64,000 bases of DNA, from assembly GCA_002162765.1 (NCBI GenBank), contig MAAR01000011.1, positions 224,633-288,632 on the forward strand, in the 5' to 3' direction. Source of the DNA: Flavobacteriales bacterium 34_180_T64. GTDB lineage: Bacteria; Bacteroidota; Bacteroidia; Flavobacteriales; Flavobacteriaceae. The translations under genes were made by a program, and so were the position numbers. Shown piece by piece: positions 35,636 to 44,849 of this stretch. The notes under the pieces are model-generated. The model had not been told where the DNA came from and did not search any database. It worked only from the letters and a program-made list of their open reading frames with translations. Numbering within the stretch: the stretch's first letter is position 1; each line of letters begins with the position of its first letter.

Positions 35636-37327
35636 TTATATCTTTTCGTTTATTAAGGCAATCATTTCGTTTTCTAAAGCTATGGTTTTATCAAAAGTTA
35701 ATTTTGCACGTTTCAACAAATCGTCAGCCACTACTCTATTCTTAATGTCTTTCGCATTAATTCGAACATTAAAGTAGGCACCATACACTGCCGTTCTAGC
35801 ACATAAAGCGCCAACACCTGAATCTGACAAAGAATTCTGTAATCCTATTTTAGCCATTGCATCCATGACTTCCATGGAAGCACATGCAGTTTCCATAACC
35901 TGAAGCGGAACTTCAGTTGCATATATAGTGGCATTTTCAATAGCCTCAACGCGTGCTGATTTTTCTTCTTCCGATGATTTCGGCATTCTAAAACCAGCAA
36001 TAATATGGTTAAAAGCATTGGTGTCTTCATCAACTAAAGCCAACAATTTGTTTTTATAATCTTGACCTTTTTCAGCCCATTCTGAGAATTCTTCCCAACG
36101 ATCGTCCCAACCTGCTTTATGAGCTGAAAGATTGGCTACCATTGTTCCTAAGGACACTCCAAGTGTACCAACATATGCTGAAATAGAACCTCCTCCGGGA
36201 GCCATAGATTCTCCAGCAGTTTCATCTGCAAAATCGGTAAGTGTTAAATCTACAAGTTGCTTTTTGCCACTATTAAGTACGTACTCAATAATTTTTTCTT
36301 GAGGATTAAATGGTTTTAAGTCATCGAGACCTAATGATTTTACCGCAATTTTAATTTTTTCAGCTTCCGAAACTCCTAAAGAGCGATTTTGCTTCTTTAA
36401 AAAATAGTCACCAGCATCCAGCATTGCCTTTAAAGGAATTAATCCAATAAGTTCAGAACCAGTAACCCGAAGTCCACGTTCTAAAGCTACTTTACAAGTT
36501 TCATCAAAAGCAACGTGCATTGAAGTTATGCTAATATTGGTAAGGTTATAAGATATTTGTGCAATACCATATTCATCAATAAACCAACCGATGCCTTTAA
36601 CAGCTTTCAACTTCCCTGGAACTCTTAATGGTTCTCCGTCGGCATCTAGCATCTTTTTGCCAGTAATAGGATTACCTTCACGTTTTACACGTCCTGCTTC
36701 ACGAATATCAAAAGCAATTGCATTCGCACGTCGTGTTGAAGTTGTGTTTAAATTCACGTTATAAGCAACTAAAAAATCACGAGCAGAAATTGCAGTAACA
36801 CCCGTTGTAGCCACTTTTTCGGTATATTCTGCAGGTCCGAAATCTGGTTTCCAATGCGGATCAGATAATTTATTAGCCAATCCTTCATATTCTCCAGCCC
36901 TACAATTTGCTAGGTTCACGCGCTCGTCTTTCTGAGCTGCTTTTTCATACAAATACACAGGAATATTTAACTTATTACCAACCATTTCTCCCAATTTATG
37001 AGCATATGTAGCAGTCTCTTCCAATGAAATCCCAGAAATAGGCACCATAGGACACACATCTGTTGCTCCAAAACGAGGATGCTCTCCAGAATGCTTACTC
37101 ATATCAATAAGTTGCGCAGCTTTTTCAATTAATAAAAAGGCAGCTTTAACAACGTGGTCAGGTTCCCCTACAAAGGTAATCACTGTTCTATTCGTAGCAG
37201 CACCTGGATCTATATCTAAAAGCTTTACACCTTCAACGGTTTCTACGATATGCGCTATTTCATTAATTTTATCTAAATCGCGTCCTTCACTAATATTAGG
37301 AACACATTCAATAAGTTGCTTCTGCAT
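35636..37327 (-). CDS. ftcD: Bifunctional glutamate formimidoyltransferase/formimidoyl-THF cyclodeaminase
   Basis: A 563-aa fusion of two histidine-degradation enzymes. Residues ~1-330 are the formiminotransferase (LIECVPNISEGRDLDKINEI, HSGEHPRFGATDVCPMVPIS), which moves the formimino group from formiminoglutamate to tetrahydrofolate. Residues ~345-563 are the cyclodeaminase (ESMAPGGGSISAYVGTLGVS), which yields methenyl-THF and ammonia. The fusion is known from animals and some bacteria including Bacteroidetes. No other hut genes are in the window. Confidence 0.92.
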   Translation of the reverse strand: MQKQLIECVPNISEGRDLDKINEIAHIVETVEGVKLLDIDPGAATNRTVITFVGEPDHVVKAAFLLIEKAAQLIDMSKHSGEHPRFGATDVCPMVPISGISLEETATYAHKLGEMVGNKLNIPVYLYEKAAQKDERVNLANCRAGEYEGLANKLSDPHWKPDFGPAEYTEKVATTGVTAISARDFLVAYNVNLNTTSTRRANAIAFDIREAGRVKREGNPITGKKMLDADGEPLRVPGKLKAVKGIGWFIDEYGIAQISYNLTNISITSMHVAFDETCKVALERGLRVTGSELIGLIPLKAMLDAGDYFLKKQNRSLGVSEAEKIKIAVKSLGLDDLKPFNPQEKIIEYVLNSGKKQLVDLTLTDFADETAGESMAPGGGSISAYVGTLGVSLGTMVANLSAHKAGWDDRWEEFSEWAEKGQDYKNKLLALVDEDTNAFNHIIAGFRMPKSSEEEKSARVEAIENATIYATEVPLQVMETACASMEVMDAMAKIGLQNSLSDSGVGALCARTAVYGAYFNVRINAKDIKNRVVADDLLKRAKLTFDKTIALENEMIALINEKI

Positions 37328-37370
37328 GCTATTTTTTATTTGTCAAATATGAGATTGATATAATTTGTTT

Positions 37371-37378
37371 CAAAGATA
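37371..37378 (-). promoter_or_regulatory. -7 promoter element of ftcD
   Basis: On the minus strand TATCTTTG fits TAnnTTTG. It lies 44-51 nt upstream of the ftcD start codon. The -33 partner is uncertain: a TTG is present, but with a short spacer of about 15 nt. Confidence 0.5.
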
Positions 37379-37504
37379 CATATTCGTTCTAATCAAGAAT
37401 CAGAATAAGTAAAAAAAAAGATGCCTTTTTATGGAATGCTGACACTCTAAATTTGGACTTCGAGGAAATAACATAATATTAACATCTAAATGAAATTAAA
37501 CACT

Positions 37505-37531
37505 TAATTTTGGAACGTTCATTTCAAATAA
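37505..37531 (+). promoter_or_regulatory. tetR4 promoter with operator C1
   Basis: TAATTTTG (37505-37512) is a -7 match. The overlapping 26-nt stretch 37506-37531 agrees at 19 of 26 positions with the inverted repeat before the SDR gene at 38133. The conserved right half ends TTTCAAATAA. The tetR4 start codon follows 4 nt later, so the leader must be very short and fully covered by bound repressor. Confidence 0.6.
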
Positions 37532-37535
37532 AACT

Positions 37536-38120
37536 ATGCCAAAAGTAGAAACCTTTAATAGAGATCTTGTCTTAGACTATGCAACAGCAGTTTTCCATGA
37601 TAAAGGATATAATGCAACCTCCATGCAAGATTTGGTCGACGCTACTGGCCTCAATAGATCGAGTATATACAATTCGTTTATAAGTAAACTAGAGTTGTAC
37701 TTAGAATGTTTAAAAGCCTATGAAAGTAATTTTAATAGAGCAGCATCAAACGTTCTGTTAAAGGCCAGTAATCCGTTTCAAGCAATTGAATTTATTTTCG
37801 ATTTATATATAGAAATTATATCGCGTGAACAGCATTATGACAAAGGGTGTATGATTGGTAATTGCAAAGCCGAAATGGCGAATCAAGAGCAGTCGATTAC
37901 CGCTTTTTTAGAGGGAAATCAAAAAAGAATGCTACAACTTTTTGAAGATTTGGTGCACAATGCACAGAGTGAGCAACGCATCAATACCAGACAAACACCT
38001 AAAGATTACGCCTTATATTTGTTTTCCTCTTTGCAAGGGTTTCGAATGACAGGGATTTTAATTACAGACAAGGCGAAATTAAAAACAATTGCGAATACAA
38101 TTTTACAAACATTAATTTAA
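37536..38120 (+). CDS. TetR/AcrR family transcriptional repressor (tetR4)
   Basis: A 194-aa TetR protein. Its helix-turn-helix is GYNATSMQDLVDATGLNRSS followed by IYNSFISKLELY, and the ligand domain has KGCMIGNCKAEMANQ. It is more distant from the three regulators in the module array and uses a different operator (type C). An SDR gene follows after a perfect copy of that operator, so tetR4-SDR is probably a self-contained inducible pair. Confidence 0.9.
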   Translation: MPKVETFNRDLVLDYATAVFHDKGYNATSMQDLVDATGLNRSSIYNSFISKLELYLECLKAYESNFNRAASNVLLKASNPFQAIEFIFDLYIEIISREQHYDKGCMIGNCKAEMANQEQSITAFLEGNQKRMLQLFEDLVHNAQSEQRINTRQTPKDYALYLFSSLQGFRMTGILITDKAKLKTIANTILQTLI

Positions 38121-38132
38121 ATTTTTTTAACC

Positions 38133-38158
38133 TTATTTGAAACGATTGTTTCAAATAA
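38133..38158. promoter_or_regulatory. Operator C2, 26-bp inverted repeat
   Basis: Half-sites TTATTTGAAAC (38133-38143) and GTTTCAAATAA (38148-38158) are a perfect 11-bp inverted repeat around GATT. It fills most of the 51-nt gap between tetR4 and the SDR gene. A diverged copy is at the tetR4 promoter. Confidence 0.65.
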
Positions 38159-38171
38159 AAAAATAAACACT

Positions 38172-38921
38172 ATGAATAAATTGAAAGACAAAGTCGCCAT
38201 AATTACGGGCGCAAACAGCGGAATAGGATTAGCAACAGCTAAGCTCTTTTTAAAAGAAGGTGCCAAAGTGGTCCTTTCAGGAAGACGACAGGAAGCTCTA
38301 GATGAAGTTGCTGAAAATTTGGAAGGCGATTTTATAACAGTTAAAGCTGACGTTGCAATAGCTGAAGACAACAAGCGTCTCATTCAAAAAGCTACTGAAC
38401 ATTATGGCAATATTGACATTCTATTTTTAAATGCAGGTATTGCAAAGCCAATACCAACTACCGACATTACGGAAGCGCATTTTGATGAAATCATTAACAT
38501 TAATGTCAAAGGACCAATTCTAGCTATCAAAGAAGCCTTACCTTCTATAAATGATGGTGGTACGATACTATTTACAAATTCAGTAGTACATCAAAAAGGC
38601 TTTGATGGTCTTGGTGTATATTCGGCCAGTAAAGGCGCGTTAAGAGCCTATTCCAGAGTATTAACTTCTGAAGTGAAATCTCGAGGGATTCGGGTAAACT
38701 CCATTGCTCCTGGCCCAATTGAAACACCTCTTTATGGAAAAATGGATCTTCCTATGGATGTTGTGCAAGAAATGGGGAAAGGCTTTGCAGAACAGGTCCC
38801 TTTAGGCAGATTCGGAACCTCGGAAGAAGTGGCTAATGCAGCCCTATTTTTAGCCTCAGATGAAGCCTCATATATCAATGGTATTGAAATTGAAGTTGAT
38901 GGAGGATTAAGTCAGATATAA
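38172..38921 (+). CDS. Short-chain dehydrogenase/reductase (FabG-like)
   Basis: A 249-aa classical SDR with TGANSGIG near residues 12-19, LNAG near 88, catalytic Ser in FTNSVVHQKG and YSASKGAL with both catalytic Tyr and Lys. The C-terminal YINGIEIEVDGGLSQI is family-typical. The substrate is not readable. It lies directly behind operator C2 and is followed by a terminator, so it is likely the only structural gene under TetR4. Confidence 0.9.
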   Translation: MNKLKDKVAIITGANSGIGLATAKLFLKEGAKVVLSGRRQEALDEVAENLEGDFITVKADVAIAEDNKRLIQKATEHYGNIDILFLNAGIAKPIPTTDITEAHFDEIININVKGPILAIKEALPSINDGGTILFTNSVVHQKGFDGLGVYSASKGALRAYSRVLTSEVKSRGIRVNSIAPGPIETPLYGKMDLPMDVVQEMGKGFAEQVPLGRFGTSEEVANAALFLASDEASYINGIEIEVDGGLSQI

Positions 38922-38946
38922 TTCGAATCCAAGTAAATAAAAAAGA

Positions 38947-38971
38947 GCTGAAACTTGATTTTCAGCCTTTT
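38947..38971 (+). terminator. Terminator after the tetR4-SDR pair
   Basis: GCTGAAA (38947-38953) pairs with TTTCAGC (38960-38966), followed by CTTTTTTG, 25 nt after the SDR stop. Confidence 0.7.
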
Positions 38972-39054
38972 TTGTTAATAACGCTGTTAACATCAAAATG
39001 GCCTCCTTAGATATTAAGATTAGTAAATCTCTATTTTTAATAAAACTTAAAGCC

Positions 39055-39459
39055 ATGACAAACAGATCTACAAACCTCAAAGCAATTCGTCCTGTAATTA
39101 CTTCAGCATTGATTTATGATTCTATGAGTTCTGAAGAACGCTTTCAAAATCAGACGTTACGACCTATTATTAAAATGCAAGAAAACTTATTTATTGCCGT
39201 TTTTAGAAATTATATCGTGAAACATAAAAGCGTCTTTTATGACTTTACATTAGAGAGACAACTCGATTATATTGAGAGCGCTATTCACAAAGACATGAAG
39301 TTTAGAAATTCTGTTAAAGGTATGATTATTGGTCAGTTTACTATTGAAGAGTACGCGCTATATATCATGAATTCCTCTGCCCTAAATAAACGAATGATGA
39401 ATATTGTTAAGGGCGGTTTGATTAATCACATTCAAATCTTAGAGAAAAAAGTAGCTTAG
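39055..39459 (+). CDS. Hypothetical helical protein
   Basis: A 134-aa protein if started at ATG 39055 (MTNRSTNLKAIRP). An in-frame ATG at 38998 would give 153 aa with a less typical N-terminus. Rich in charged helices, with EERFQNQTLRPIIKMQENLF and RQLDYIESAIHKDMKFRNSV. No signal peptide or catalytic motif is visible. I recall similar uncharacterised proteins in Flavobacteriaceae but cannot name a family. Its stop overlaps the convergent DUF2461 gene by 4 nt. Confidence 0.65.
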   Translation: MTNRSTNLKAIRPVITSALIYDSMSSEERFQNQTLRPIIKMQENLFIAVFRNYIVKHKSVFYDFTLERQLDYIESAIHKDMKFRNSVKGMIIGQFTIEEYALYIMNSSALNKRMMNIVKGGLINHIQILEKKVA

Positions 39460-40136
39460 ATTATTGATTCGCCATTAAGGTTTGTAGTCAAAACATCGCT
39501 CATATAGTCAAAATAGGGTCTTATGGCTAGAAATGCTGTATCGACATCATTAAGAAATCCTGCTGCAACTACTTGCGTATCGGTATATTTTTTTGTGAAG
39601 ATGTATTGTTTCTTTTTAATCAAATCTATCGCAGGATGCGTTTTATCGAAATCACGAGGTGCTGTTTTCAATTCATCACCAACAAATTCGCCCCAAATAG
39701 CTTTAAACTTTTTATTGTTTATAATACTGCGTATTTCAGAATCATCCATTTCGAATTCTCTACGAATTCTTAATAAATCATCCTTATTAGGTTCCCAAAA
39801 CCCAGTCGCAATAAAAGATTCATTATTAGGTTGAATATGCAAATAATAACCTCCTCTAAACTCTGGTTTCTTCCGATGAAAAGAACCACCGAAATGTGTT
39901 TTGTATGGGAGTTTGTTTTTTGAGAATCTTACATCTCTATAAATTCGAAACATTTTAAAGCCATCAACATCATCATGCGCGTTTAAGGTATCATTCAAAT
40001 TGCTATAAATTTGCTTAACTTCAGATTCAATGGTTTTAAATTCTTTTTTATGATCGTTAAACCAATCTCTATTATTGTTTTTTTCTAAGCGTTTAAAAAA
40101 ATCAAAAACGACTGGTGAAATTGTTGGCACTGACAT
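39456..40136 (-). CDS. DUF2461 (TIGR02453) family protein
   Basis: A 226-aa protein with the family pattern FDFFKRLEKNNNRDWFNDHK at the N-terminus, FRIYRDVRFSKNKLPYKTHF in the middle, and GGYYLHIQPNNESFIATGFW. The family is widespread and uncharacterised. Encoded opposite to its neighbours, with no operon partner. No signal peptide. Confidence 0.88.
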   Translation of the reverse strand: MSVPTISPVVFDFFKRLEKNNNRDWFNDHKKEFKTIESEVKQIYSNLNDTLNAHDDVDGFKMFRIYRDVRFSKNKLPYKTHFGGSFHRKKPEFRGGYYLHIQPNNESFIATGFWEPNKDDLLRIRREFEMDDSEIRSIINNKKFKAIWGEFVGDELKTAPRDFDKTHPAIDLIKKKQYIFTKKYTDTQVVAAGFLNDVDTAFLAIRPYFDYMSDVLTTNLNGESII

Positions 40137-40338
40137 AGTATTAACTTTAGTTTTTAAAATTACAAAAAAAAGACAGGGACTGCTAAAATAGTGTCCTTCT
40201 ATCTAGATATAAGTAAATCCTATAAAATTAACTTTATTTAGACTAATTATAGATTTATTTTTGAAAAAATTATCTAAGGTTTGCTTTTTGCTATTATTTT
40301 TATTAATATGCAAGTCAAATCCTTCAAAAAAAAGATTC

Positions 40339-40563
40339 ATGGGAAGACCACCGACGAAACCAATAAAATTCAGAGATGGGTTTTATATCGAAATAAGAAA
40401 CAGAGGTAAAAACACTGGAATTAAACTACACAGAGACACTAAGGCTCAGATGTTAAGAACCATAAAGGAATATGAACTTACTAAAGATGTTATCATTTTA
40501 GGCGAGTCTATAAATGGTAAATGGGTAAATAAAACCCCAGTTTTGCACGTCGTTGAAGACTAA
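40339..40563 (+). CDS. Small basic hypothetical protein
   Basis: A 74-aa protein beginning MGRPPTKPIKFRDGFYIEIR and ending LGESINGKWVNKTPVLHVVE. The frame is open back to a TTG at 40261, which would add a hydrophobic 26-residue segment, but the MGRPPTKP start is more natural. The N-terminal GRPxxKP resembles an AT-hook. The rest is beta-rich with basic helix KLHRDTKAQMLRTIKEY. Function unknown; a nucleic-acid-binding role is only a guess. Confidence 0.65.
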   Translation: MGRPPTKPIKFRDGFYIEIRNRGKNTGIKLHRDTKAQMLRTIKEYELTKDVIILGESINGKWVNKTPVLHVVED

Positions 40564-40662
40564 ATATTAGCTACAAACTTCGCTTTTATTACTTAGTTTT
40601 TATTTAATTATCGAAAAAATTCATAAATTGTTTTGTTTAATACTAACTAAAACAAAAAATTT

Positions 40663-41082
40663 ATGACAGATTTATCTACTAACAAGCCACCTGTGTGGTT
40701 TTGGATTGTAAGCGTTGTTGCGCTTATTTGGAATGGTTTAGGTGTAATGGCTTATTTGGCTCAGGCATTTATGACTGACGATATGATGGCTACCTTACCT
40801 GAAACTCAACAGGAACAATACGCTAATTTACCAGCTTGGTATACTGCCGCTTTTGCTACTGCTGTTTTTCTTGGTGCTTTAGGTTGTTTGGCGCTATTGT
40901 TAAGAAAAAAATGGGCTTATTTGTTATTGTTAATTTCATTTTTCGCCGTTCTAATTCAACATGTTTATATTTTCATGGAATTAAAACCAGTAGATTTTAT
41001 CATGCCAATTATGATAATTATAGTATCTTCTTTCTTAGTGTGGTTTTCGAAGAATGCCATCGCTAAAAGCTGGATAGCCTAA
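40663..41082 (+). CDS. Small membrane protein with four predicted helices
   Basis: A 139-aa integral membrane protein: helices at about 12-35, 60-80, 84-105 and 110-130, separated by a loop with DDMMATLPETQQEQYANLPA. This resembles the uncharacterised membrane proteins of Bacteroidetes sometimes annotated as sugar transporter, but I cannot support transport. Alone, followed by a bidirectional terminator. Confidence 0.75.
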   Translation: MTDLSTNKPPVWFWIVSVVALIWNGLGVMAYLAQAFMTDDMMATLPETQQEQYANLPAWYTAAFATAVFLGALGCLALLLRKKWAYLLLLISFFAVLIQHVYIFMELKPVDFIMPIMIIIVSSFLVWFSKNAIAKSWIA

Positions 41083-41102
41083 TATATAACCAACCAAAAT
41101 TT

Positions 41103-41131
41103 AAAGGGTATTAGTTTTCTAATGCCCTTTT
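41103..41131. terminator. Bidirectional terminator between convergent genes
   Basis: AAAGGGTATTAG pairs with CTAATGCCCTTT around a TTTT loop, with one wobble pair. There are T-runs on the right (+) and A-runs on the left (-), between the membrane-protein gene and truA. Confidence 0.7.
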
Positions 41132-41914
41132 TTAATTGAAATCAGTTTTATTTAAAATTAAGCCTGATGCTGGCGCTATATAGTCTATTACTTCATTATT
41201 TCCTGAAATTAAACTACGCTCTATATAGTTTAAATTGATGTCTCCTCTCCCAAGTTTAACTAATGTTCCCATCATCAATCGAATTTGATTGTATAAAAAC
41301 CCCTTCCCTATTACTTTTAGTATATAGGATTGACTTGGGAAAAAATTGGCTTGAAACATTGTGTTTTCGATTAATTCACAGCCTATAACTTCTCTTTCAT
41401 AAACACCTTTATCAGTAGCATTAGAACAATAGTTTTTGAAATTATGAGTCCCTTCAAATAACCTTGCTCCCGTTGCCATGAGTTGAATATCGAGCTGATC
41501 TCGAAATGTAGTCATAAGAGACGCACAAAATGGATGACTTTTTTGTCCATGGGCAAATAAATACATGTATTCCTTGAGTTTTGGATTCTGAATAATATTG
41601 AATTTATCATCGACCTCCATGATCGATATCGCTTTTATATCCTGAGGCAAATAGTAATTAAACCGATCTATAAATACCTGTGAATCTTGTAAAGGTTCAT
41701 TTAGAAACAATTCAAATGCGGCATCATTTGCAGAAACCATAGCGTCTGTTCGACCTGAACCTAGGGTTTTGAATTTTTGTTTCCCATCAAAAATGAAATT
41801 CAATGTCTTATCAATCATAAGATGCACAGTTTTCAAGTCTGGTTGTTTCTGCCATCCATGATATCGAAAACCGAGATACTGAACCTTAACTACATAGTAA
41901 TATGATTTAGTCAT
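41132..41914 (-). CDS. tRNA pseudouridine synthase A family protein
   Basis: The start is set at 41914 (MTKSYYYVVKVQYLGFRYHG). The frame is open 14 codons further, but those would run toward the upstream terminator. The 260-aa product has the TruA pattern: FRYHGWQKQPD, and catalytic Asp in GSGRTDAMVSA. It also has FEGTHNFKNYC and GKGFLYNQIRLMMG. TruA makes pseudouridine at positions 38-40 of tRNA anticodon arms. The sequence is somewhat divergent (AMVSA instead of AGVHA), so it could be a second TruA-like paralogue. Confidence 0.8.
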   Translation of the reverse strand: MTKSYYYVVKVQYLGFRYHGWQKQPDLKTVHLMIDKTLNFIFDGKQKFKTLGSGRTDAMVSANDAAFELFLNEPLQDSQVFIDRFNYYLPQDIKAISIMEVDDKFNIIQNPKLKEYMYLFAHGQKSHPFCASLMTTFRDQLDIQLMATGARLFEGTHNFKNYCSNATDKGVYEREVIGCELIENTMFQANFFPSQSYILKVIGKGFLYNQIRLMMGTLVKLGRGDINLNYIERSLISGNNEVIDYIAPASGLILNKTDFN

Positions 41915-41934
41915 CAAAATATGTTTTAAATACA

Positions 41935-41964
41935 AAAGCCGTTTGATAAAAATCAAACGGCTTT
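41935..41964 (-). terminator. Terminator of the fabG-VWA-prohibitin operon
   Basis: AAAGCCGTTTGAT (41935-41947) and ATCAAACGGCTTT (41952-41964) form a perfect 13-bp stem with a 4-nt loop. On the minus strand it is followed by TTGTATTT. It lies 23 nt past the prohibitin stop. Confidence 0.8.
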
Positions 41965-41986
41965 ATATAATTTTAGTGTGTCACTT

Positions 41987-42802
41987 CTATTGATTTCCAA
42001 GGATAATTGGCATCCCAGTATCTCCAGATCCAATTACTATTACTTTGCTATTTGGAGATTCCGCTAATTTTACGGTAGCTTCAATACCTTTATCTTGAAG
42101 TATCTTATCGGTTAAGGACGCACTTAGGATTCTATTGGCATCTGCTTTACCTTGAGCTTCAATGATTACTTTTTCAGCTTCCTTTGCAGCTGTTACTAAT
42201 CTGAACTCATATTCTAAAGATTCTTGCTCTTGTTTTAATTTACGCTCAATTGCATCTTTAATTGTTGCTGGCAAGGTTACATCTCTAACCAATACATCAT
42301 TTAAAATAATATATTGACTATCAAGAATCTTTTTCGTTTCATCGAAAATTTCGCTTTGGATAATATCTCTCTTGCTAGAATAAAGTTGTTCAGGTGTATA
42401 ACGACCAACAACACTACGTGCAGCAGATCTCAATGCTGGCTTAATAATTCTATCGAGATAATTTTCACCTTTTTCTTGATGTAATTTTCCTAAATCTGAT
42501 GATTTTGGCATATACCAAGCCGTAGTTTCTAATATTATATCCAATCCATTTGAAGATAATACCTTCATTTTTTCGAATAATTCTTGTTGACGTACCTCAT
42601 AAATAATGACTTTATTCCAAGGGGCTATAATGTGAAATCCCTCCCCTAAAGCTGGCTTATCTGTAACAACACCATTGTCGAATGTTTTGTACAATACTCC
42701 TGCTTCACCTGAGCCAATTGTTACTGCAGATTTTGCAAGTAATATGACTAATACAACGACAATTAATATCATTGGGAATGCGATTTTTGGTAATTTTTCC
42801 AT
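41987..42802 (-). CDS. Prohibitin/SPFH (band 7) family membrane protein
   Basis: A 271-aa protein with one N-terminal transmembrane helix (~5-25) and a band-7 domain (GSGEAGVLYKTFDNGVV ... GFHIIAPWNKVIIYEVRQQE). A coiled-coil follows (KLKQEQESLEYEFRLVTAAK, then EAEKVIIEAQGKADANRIL). Such proteins form ring-like membrane scaffolds and often regulate proteases. It is 10 nt downstream of the VWA-domain gene, in an operon with fabG. Confidence 0.9.
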   Translation of the reverse strand: MEKLPKIAFPMILIVVVLVILLAKSAVTIGSGEAGVLYKTFDNGVVTDKPALGEGFHIIAPWNKVIIYEVRQQELFEKMKVLSSNGLDIILETTAWYMPKSSDLGKLHQEKGENYLDRIIKPALRSAARSVVGRYTPEQLYSSKRDIIQSEIFDETKKILDSQYIILNDVLVRDVTLPATIKDAIERKLKQEQESLEYEFRLVTAAKEAEKVIIEAQGKADANRILSASLTDKILQDKGIEATVKLAESPNSKVIVIGSGDTGMPIILGNQ

Positions 42803-42812
42803 AATTTTTTAT

Positions 42813-44846
42813 TTAGATTAATCCGTTAAATTTTCTAATAAACCATTCTGCTGATAGGCAAAATGCGATAAGAGCGAGAAGGTATTTCCAATCGATCAAA
42901 GGTACGACATTTTTACTGCTTTTTTGAATGGTTGCAAAGTTAGTATCATTCAATAATTGAGCGCTAAGAGCATCGGTATTATCGATAAAATAACGCGTTC
43001 CATTACTATTAGTAGCCAAAGCCTCTAGTTTTGTTACATTGGCATTTAAAAATTGTTGCTCAACGTTGTAATCTGAGATCTTTAAAGTTCCAGATTTAGA
43101 AATACTTCCATTTTCAGATGTTACGATAAAGTCATATTCTCCAGATCGTAAGCCACTCAAATCTACTGAATAGTTGCTGTTTTTTAGAACAAAAGGAAAC
43201 CTAATCGTTTGATCACTGTCCTTGTTCTTTAAGTTGATTGTAAGCGCTTCGGAATTATCAAACTCGTAATTTTTATTGAAATATTGCGCATTTATTCTCA
43301 CATCAACATTACTCTCATAAATAGATTCAAAATCAACATTCAATCTGCTTCTCTTTGTATTTGTACTCAAATACTGTACGAGTTTTCCAATAAAGTCATC
43401 GAAATTATTAAATGATTTGTTTTCCAAATAACTCTGCGCTCTCCATTTCCAAATTCCTTCTCCATTAAGTACAGCTTCTCTCCTATTATTAATTTCAAAT
43501 GTCGCGAGTAATGGTTCTTCAATTTGGATGCCATTAATACTTTTAAATAATATTGTCTCTATAGGTACACTAAATTTAAGCGCTCCAAATTCTGAAGACA
43601 ACGGTGGTAAATCATCAAAACTCAAATCATCAATTATAAAGGTTCCATAATTACGATTTAGAATAGGCTGAAAATTCTCTTCCTGATTACTGATCTCCTG
43701 ATTGTAATTAGATTGTAAGCTATTAACAACTGACCAATTAGTGTTTGTTCCTAAAATGACAAATTTATTCATTTTAAGTGTTTCAATTTCCCGATATACA
43801 CCTCTAAAATTATTGTTTGGTTGATATATAATGGCAAGCTGATAATCTCTAGAATTACTAATAAACTCGTTACATGAAACGATGCTCGCTTTTCGCTGTT
43901 CATTACTCTCAATTGCATTTTTAATGGCACCTAAATCGGGGTGAGACACTTCAGAAACTATGGCAACATTGGTCTTTTGATCAATAATATCGACGGCAAA
44001 ATTCTTGTAATTATTAACCTTGTTTTTTTCATTAGTTAATGGGATAAGTTCAGCCTTATACCCTCGAGTACCAACACGATTTGCTGGTAAATTTACTGTA
44101 ATAACCTGAGAGGCATTTGTTGGATTAAAACTTAAGTTTTGAGAATGTAATACAGCTGTGCCTGAAGTTATTTTTAATTGCGTATTTATAACATTACTCC
44201 CATTATAAACCGCAATTATTTCTACAGGAAACTTGTTTTTCAAATAGGCATAACGATTTACATTGAGCTGTTGAATTTTTAAATCTGCGAATTGAATAGT
44301 ATCTCCCAATATAACCGGAAAAACAGGCTGTTTATATCGCGAAGACACAAATTCATAATCGTTGCCGTACGTTTGATTACCATCCGTTAAAATAATGGTT
44401 GGCGACGTTGTGTTATTATAAACTTCTGACAAACGATCGAAAACCAAGGCCATATTAGATTGCCTTTCATTAAATGTTAGCGAATCTGATGCTTTCACCT
44501 CTCTACCGAATGTGTAAAATTCGATATTAAAATGTGCATTCAAATCGCTATTTCCAGTAAGCCTTTCTATAAATTGTTTTACATTTTCATCTTGATTTAA
44601 AAAGGCAACAGATTCAGAATTATCTATTGCAATAACCAGGTTTGGTTTCTCTTCATAAAATGTAATCTGATCAAACTTTGGATTGATAAGCAATAAGAGG
44701 ACAGAGAAAATTGTAATGCATCTTAAAAACGTAAGCAATATATAAACCTTAGATCTTTTTTTTGACTTATATATATATTGAAAAAGCGCTAAACCTAGCG
44801 CTATAATTCCAGCAATGATACTATATATTAACGTTTCTGTAGACAT
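42813..44846 (-). CDS. Membrane-anchored VWA domain protein
   Basis: A 677-aa protein with two N-terminal transmembrane helices (~8-27 and 38-58) and a C-terminal one (near WKYLLALIAFCLSAEWF). The von Willebrand A domain follows the second helix, with MIDAS motif DNSES in VIAIDNSESVAF and TIILTDGNQTYG. The large periplasmic remainder is beta-rich. This architecture is common in uncharacterised Bacteroidetes proteins annotated as VWA-domain. It starts 3 nt after fabG. Confidence 0.8.
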   Translation of the reverse strand: MSTETLIYSIIAGIIALGLALFQYIYKSKKRSKVYILLTFLRCITIFSVLLLLINPKFDQITFYEEKPNLVIAIDNSESVAFLNQDENVKQFIERLTGNSDLNAHFNIEFYTFGREVKASDSLTFNERQSNMALVFDRLSEVYNNTTSPTIILTDGNQTYGNDYEFVSSRYKQPVFPVILGDTIQFADLKIQQLNVNRYAYLKNKFPVEIIAVYNGSNVINTQLKITSGTAVLHSQNLSFNPTNASQVITVNLPANRVGTRGYKAELIPLTNEKNKVNNYKNFAVDIIDQKTNVAIVSEVSHPDLGAIKNAIESNEQRKASIVSCNEFISNSRDYQLAIIYQPNNNFRGVYREIETLKMNKFVILGTNTNWSVVNSLQSNYNQEISNQEENFQPILNRNYGTFIIDDLSFDDLPPLSSEFGALKFSVPIETILFKSINGIQIEEPLLATFEINNRREAVLNGEGIWKWRAQSYLENKSFNNFDDFIGKLVQYLSTNTKRSRLNVDFESIYESNVDVRINAQYFNKNYEFDNSEALTINLKNKDSDQTIRFPFVLKNSNYSVDLSGLRSGEYDFIVTSENGSISKSGTLKISDYNVEQQFLNANVTKLEALATNSNGTRYFIDNTDALSAQLLNDTNFATIQKSSKNVVPLIDWKYLLALIAFCLSAEWFIRKFNGLI

Positions 44847-44849
44847 CTA

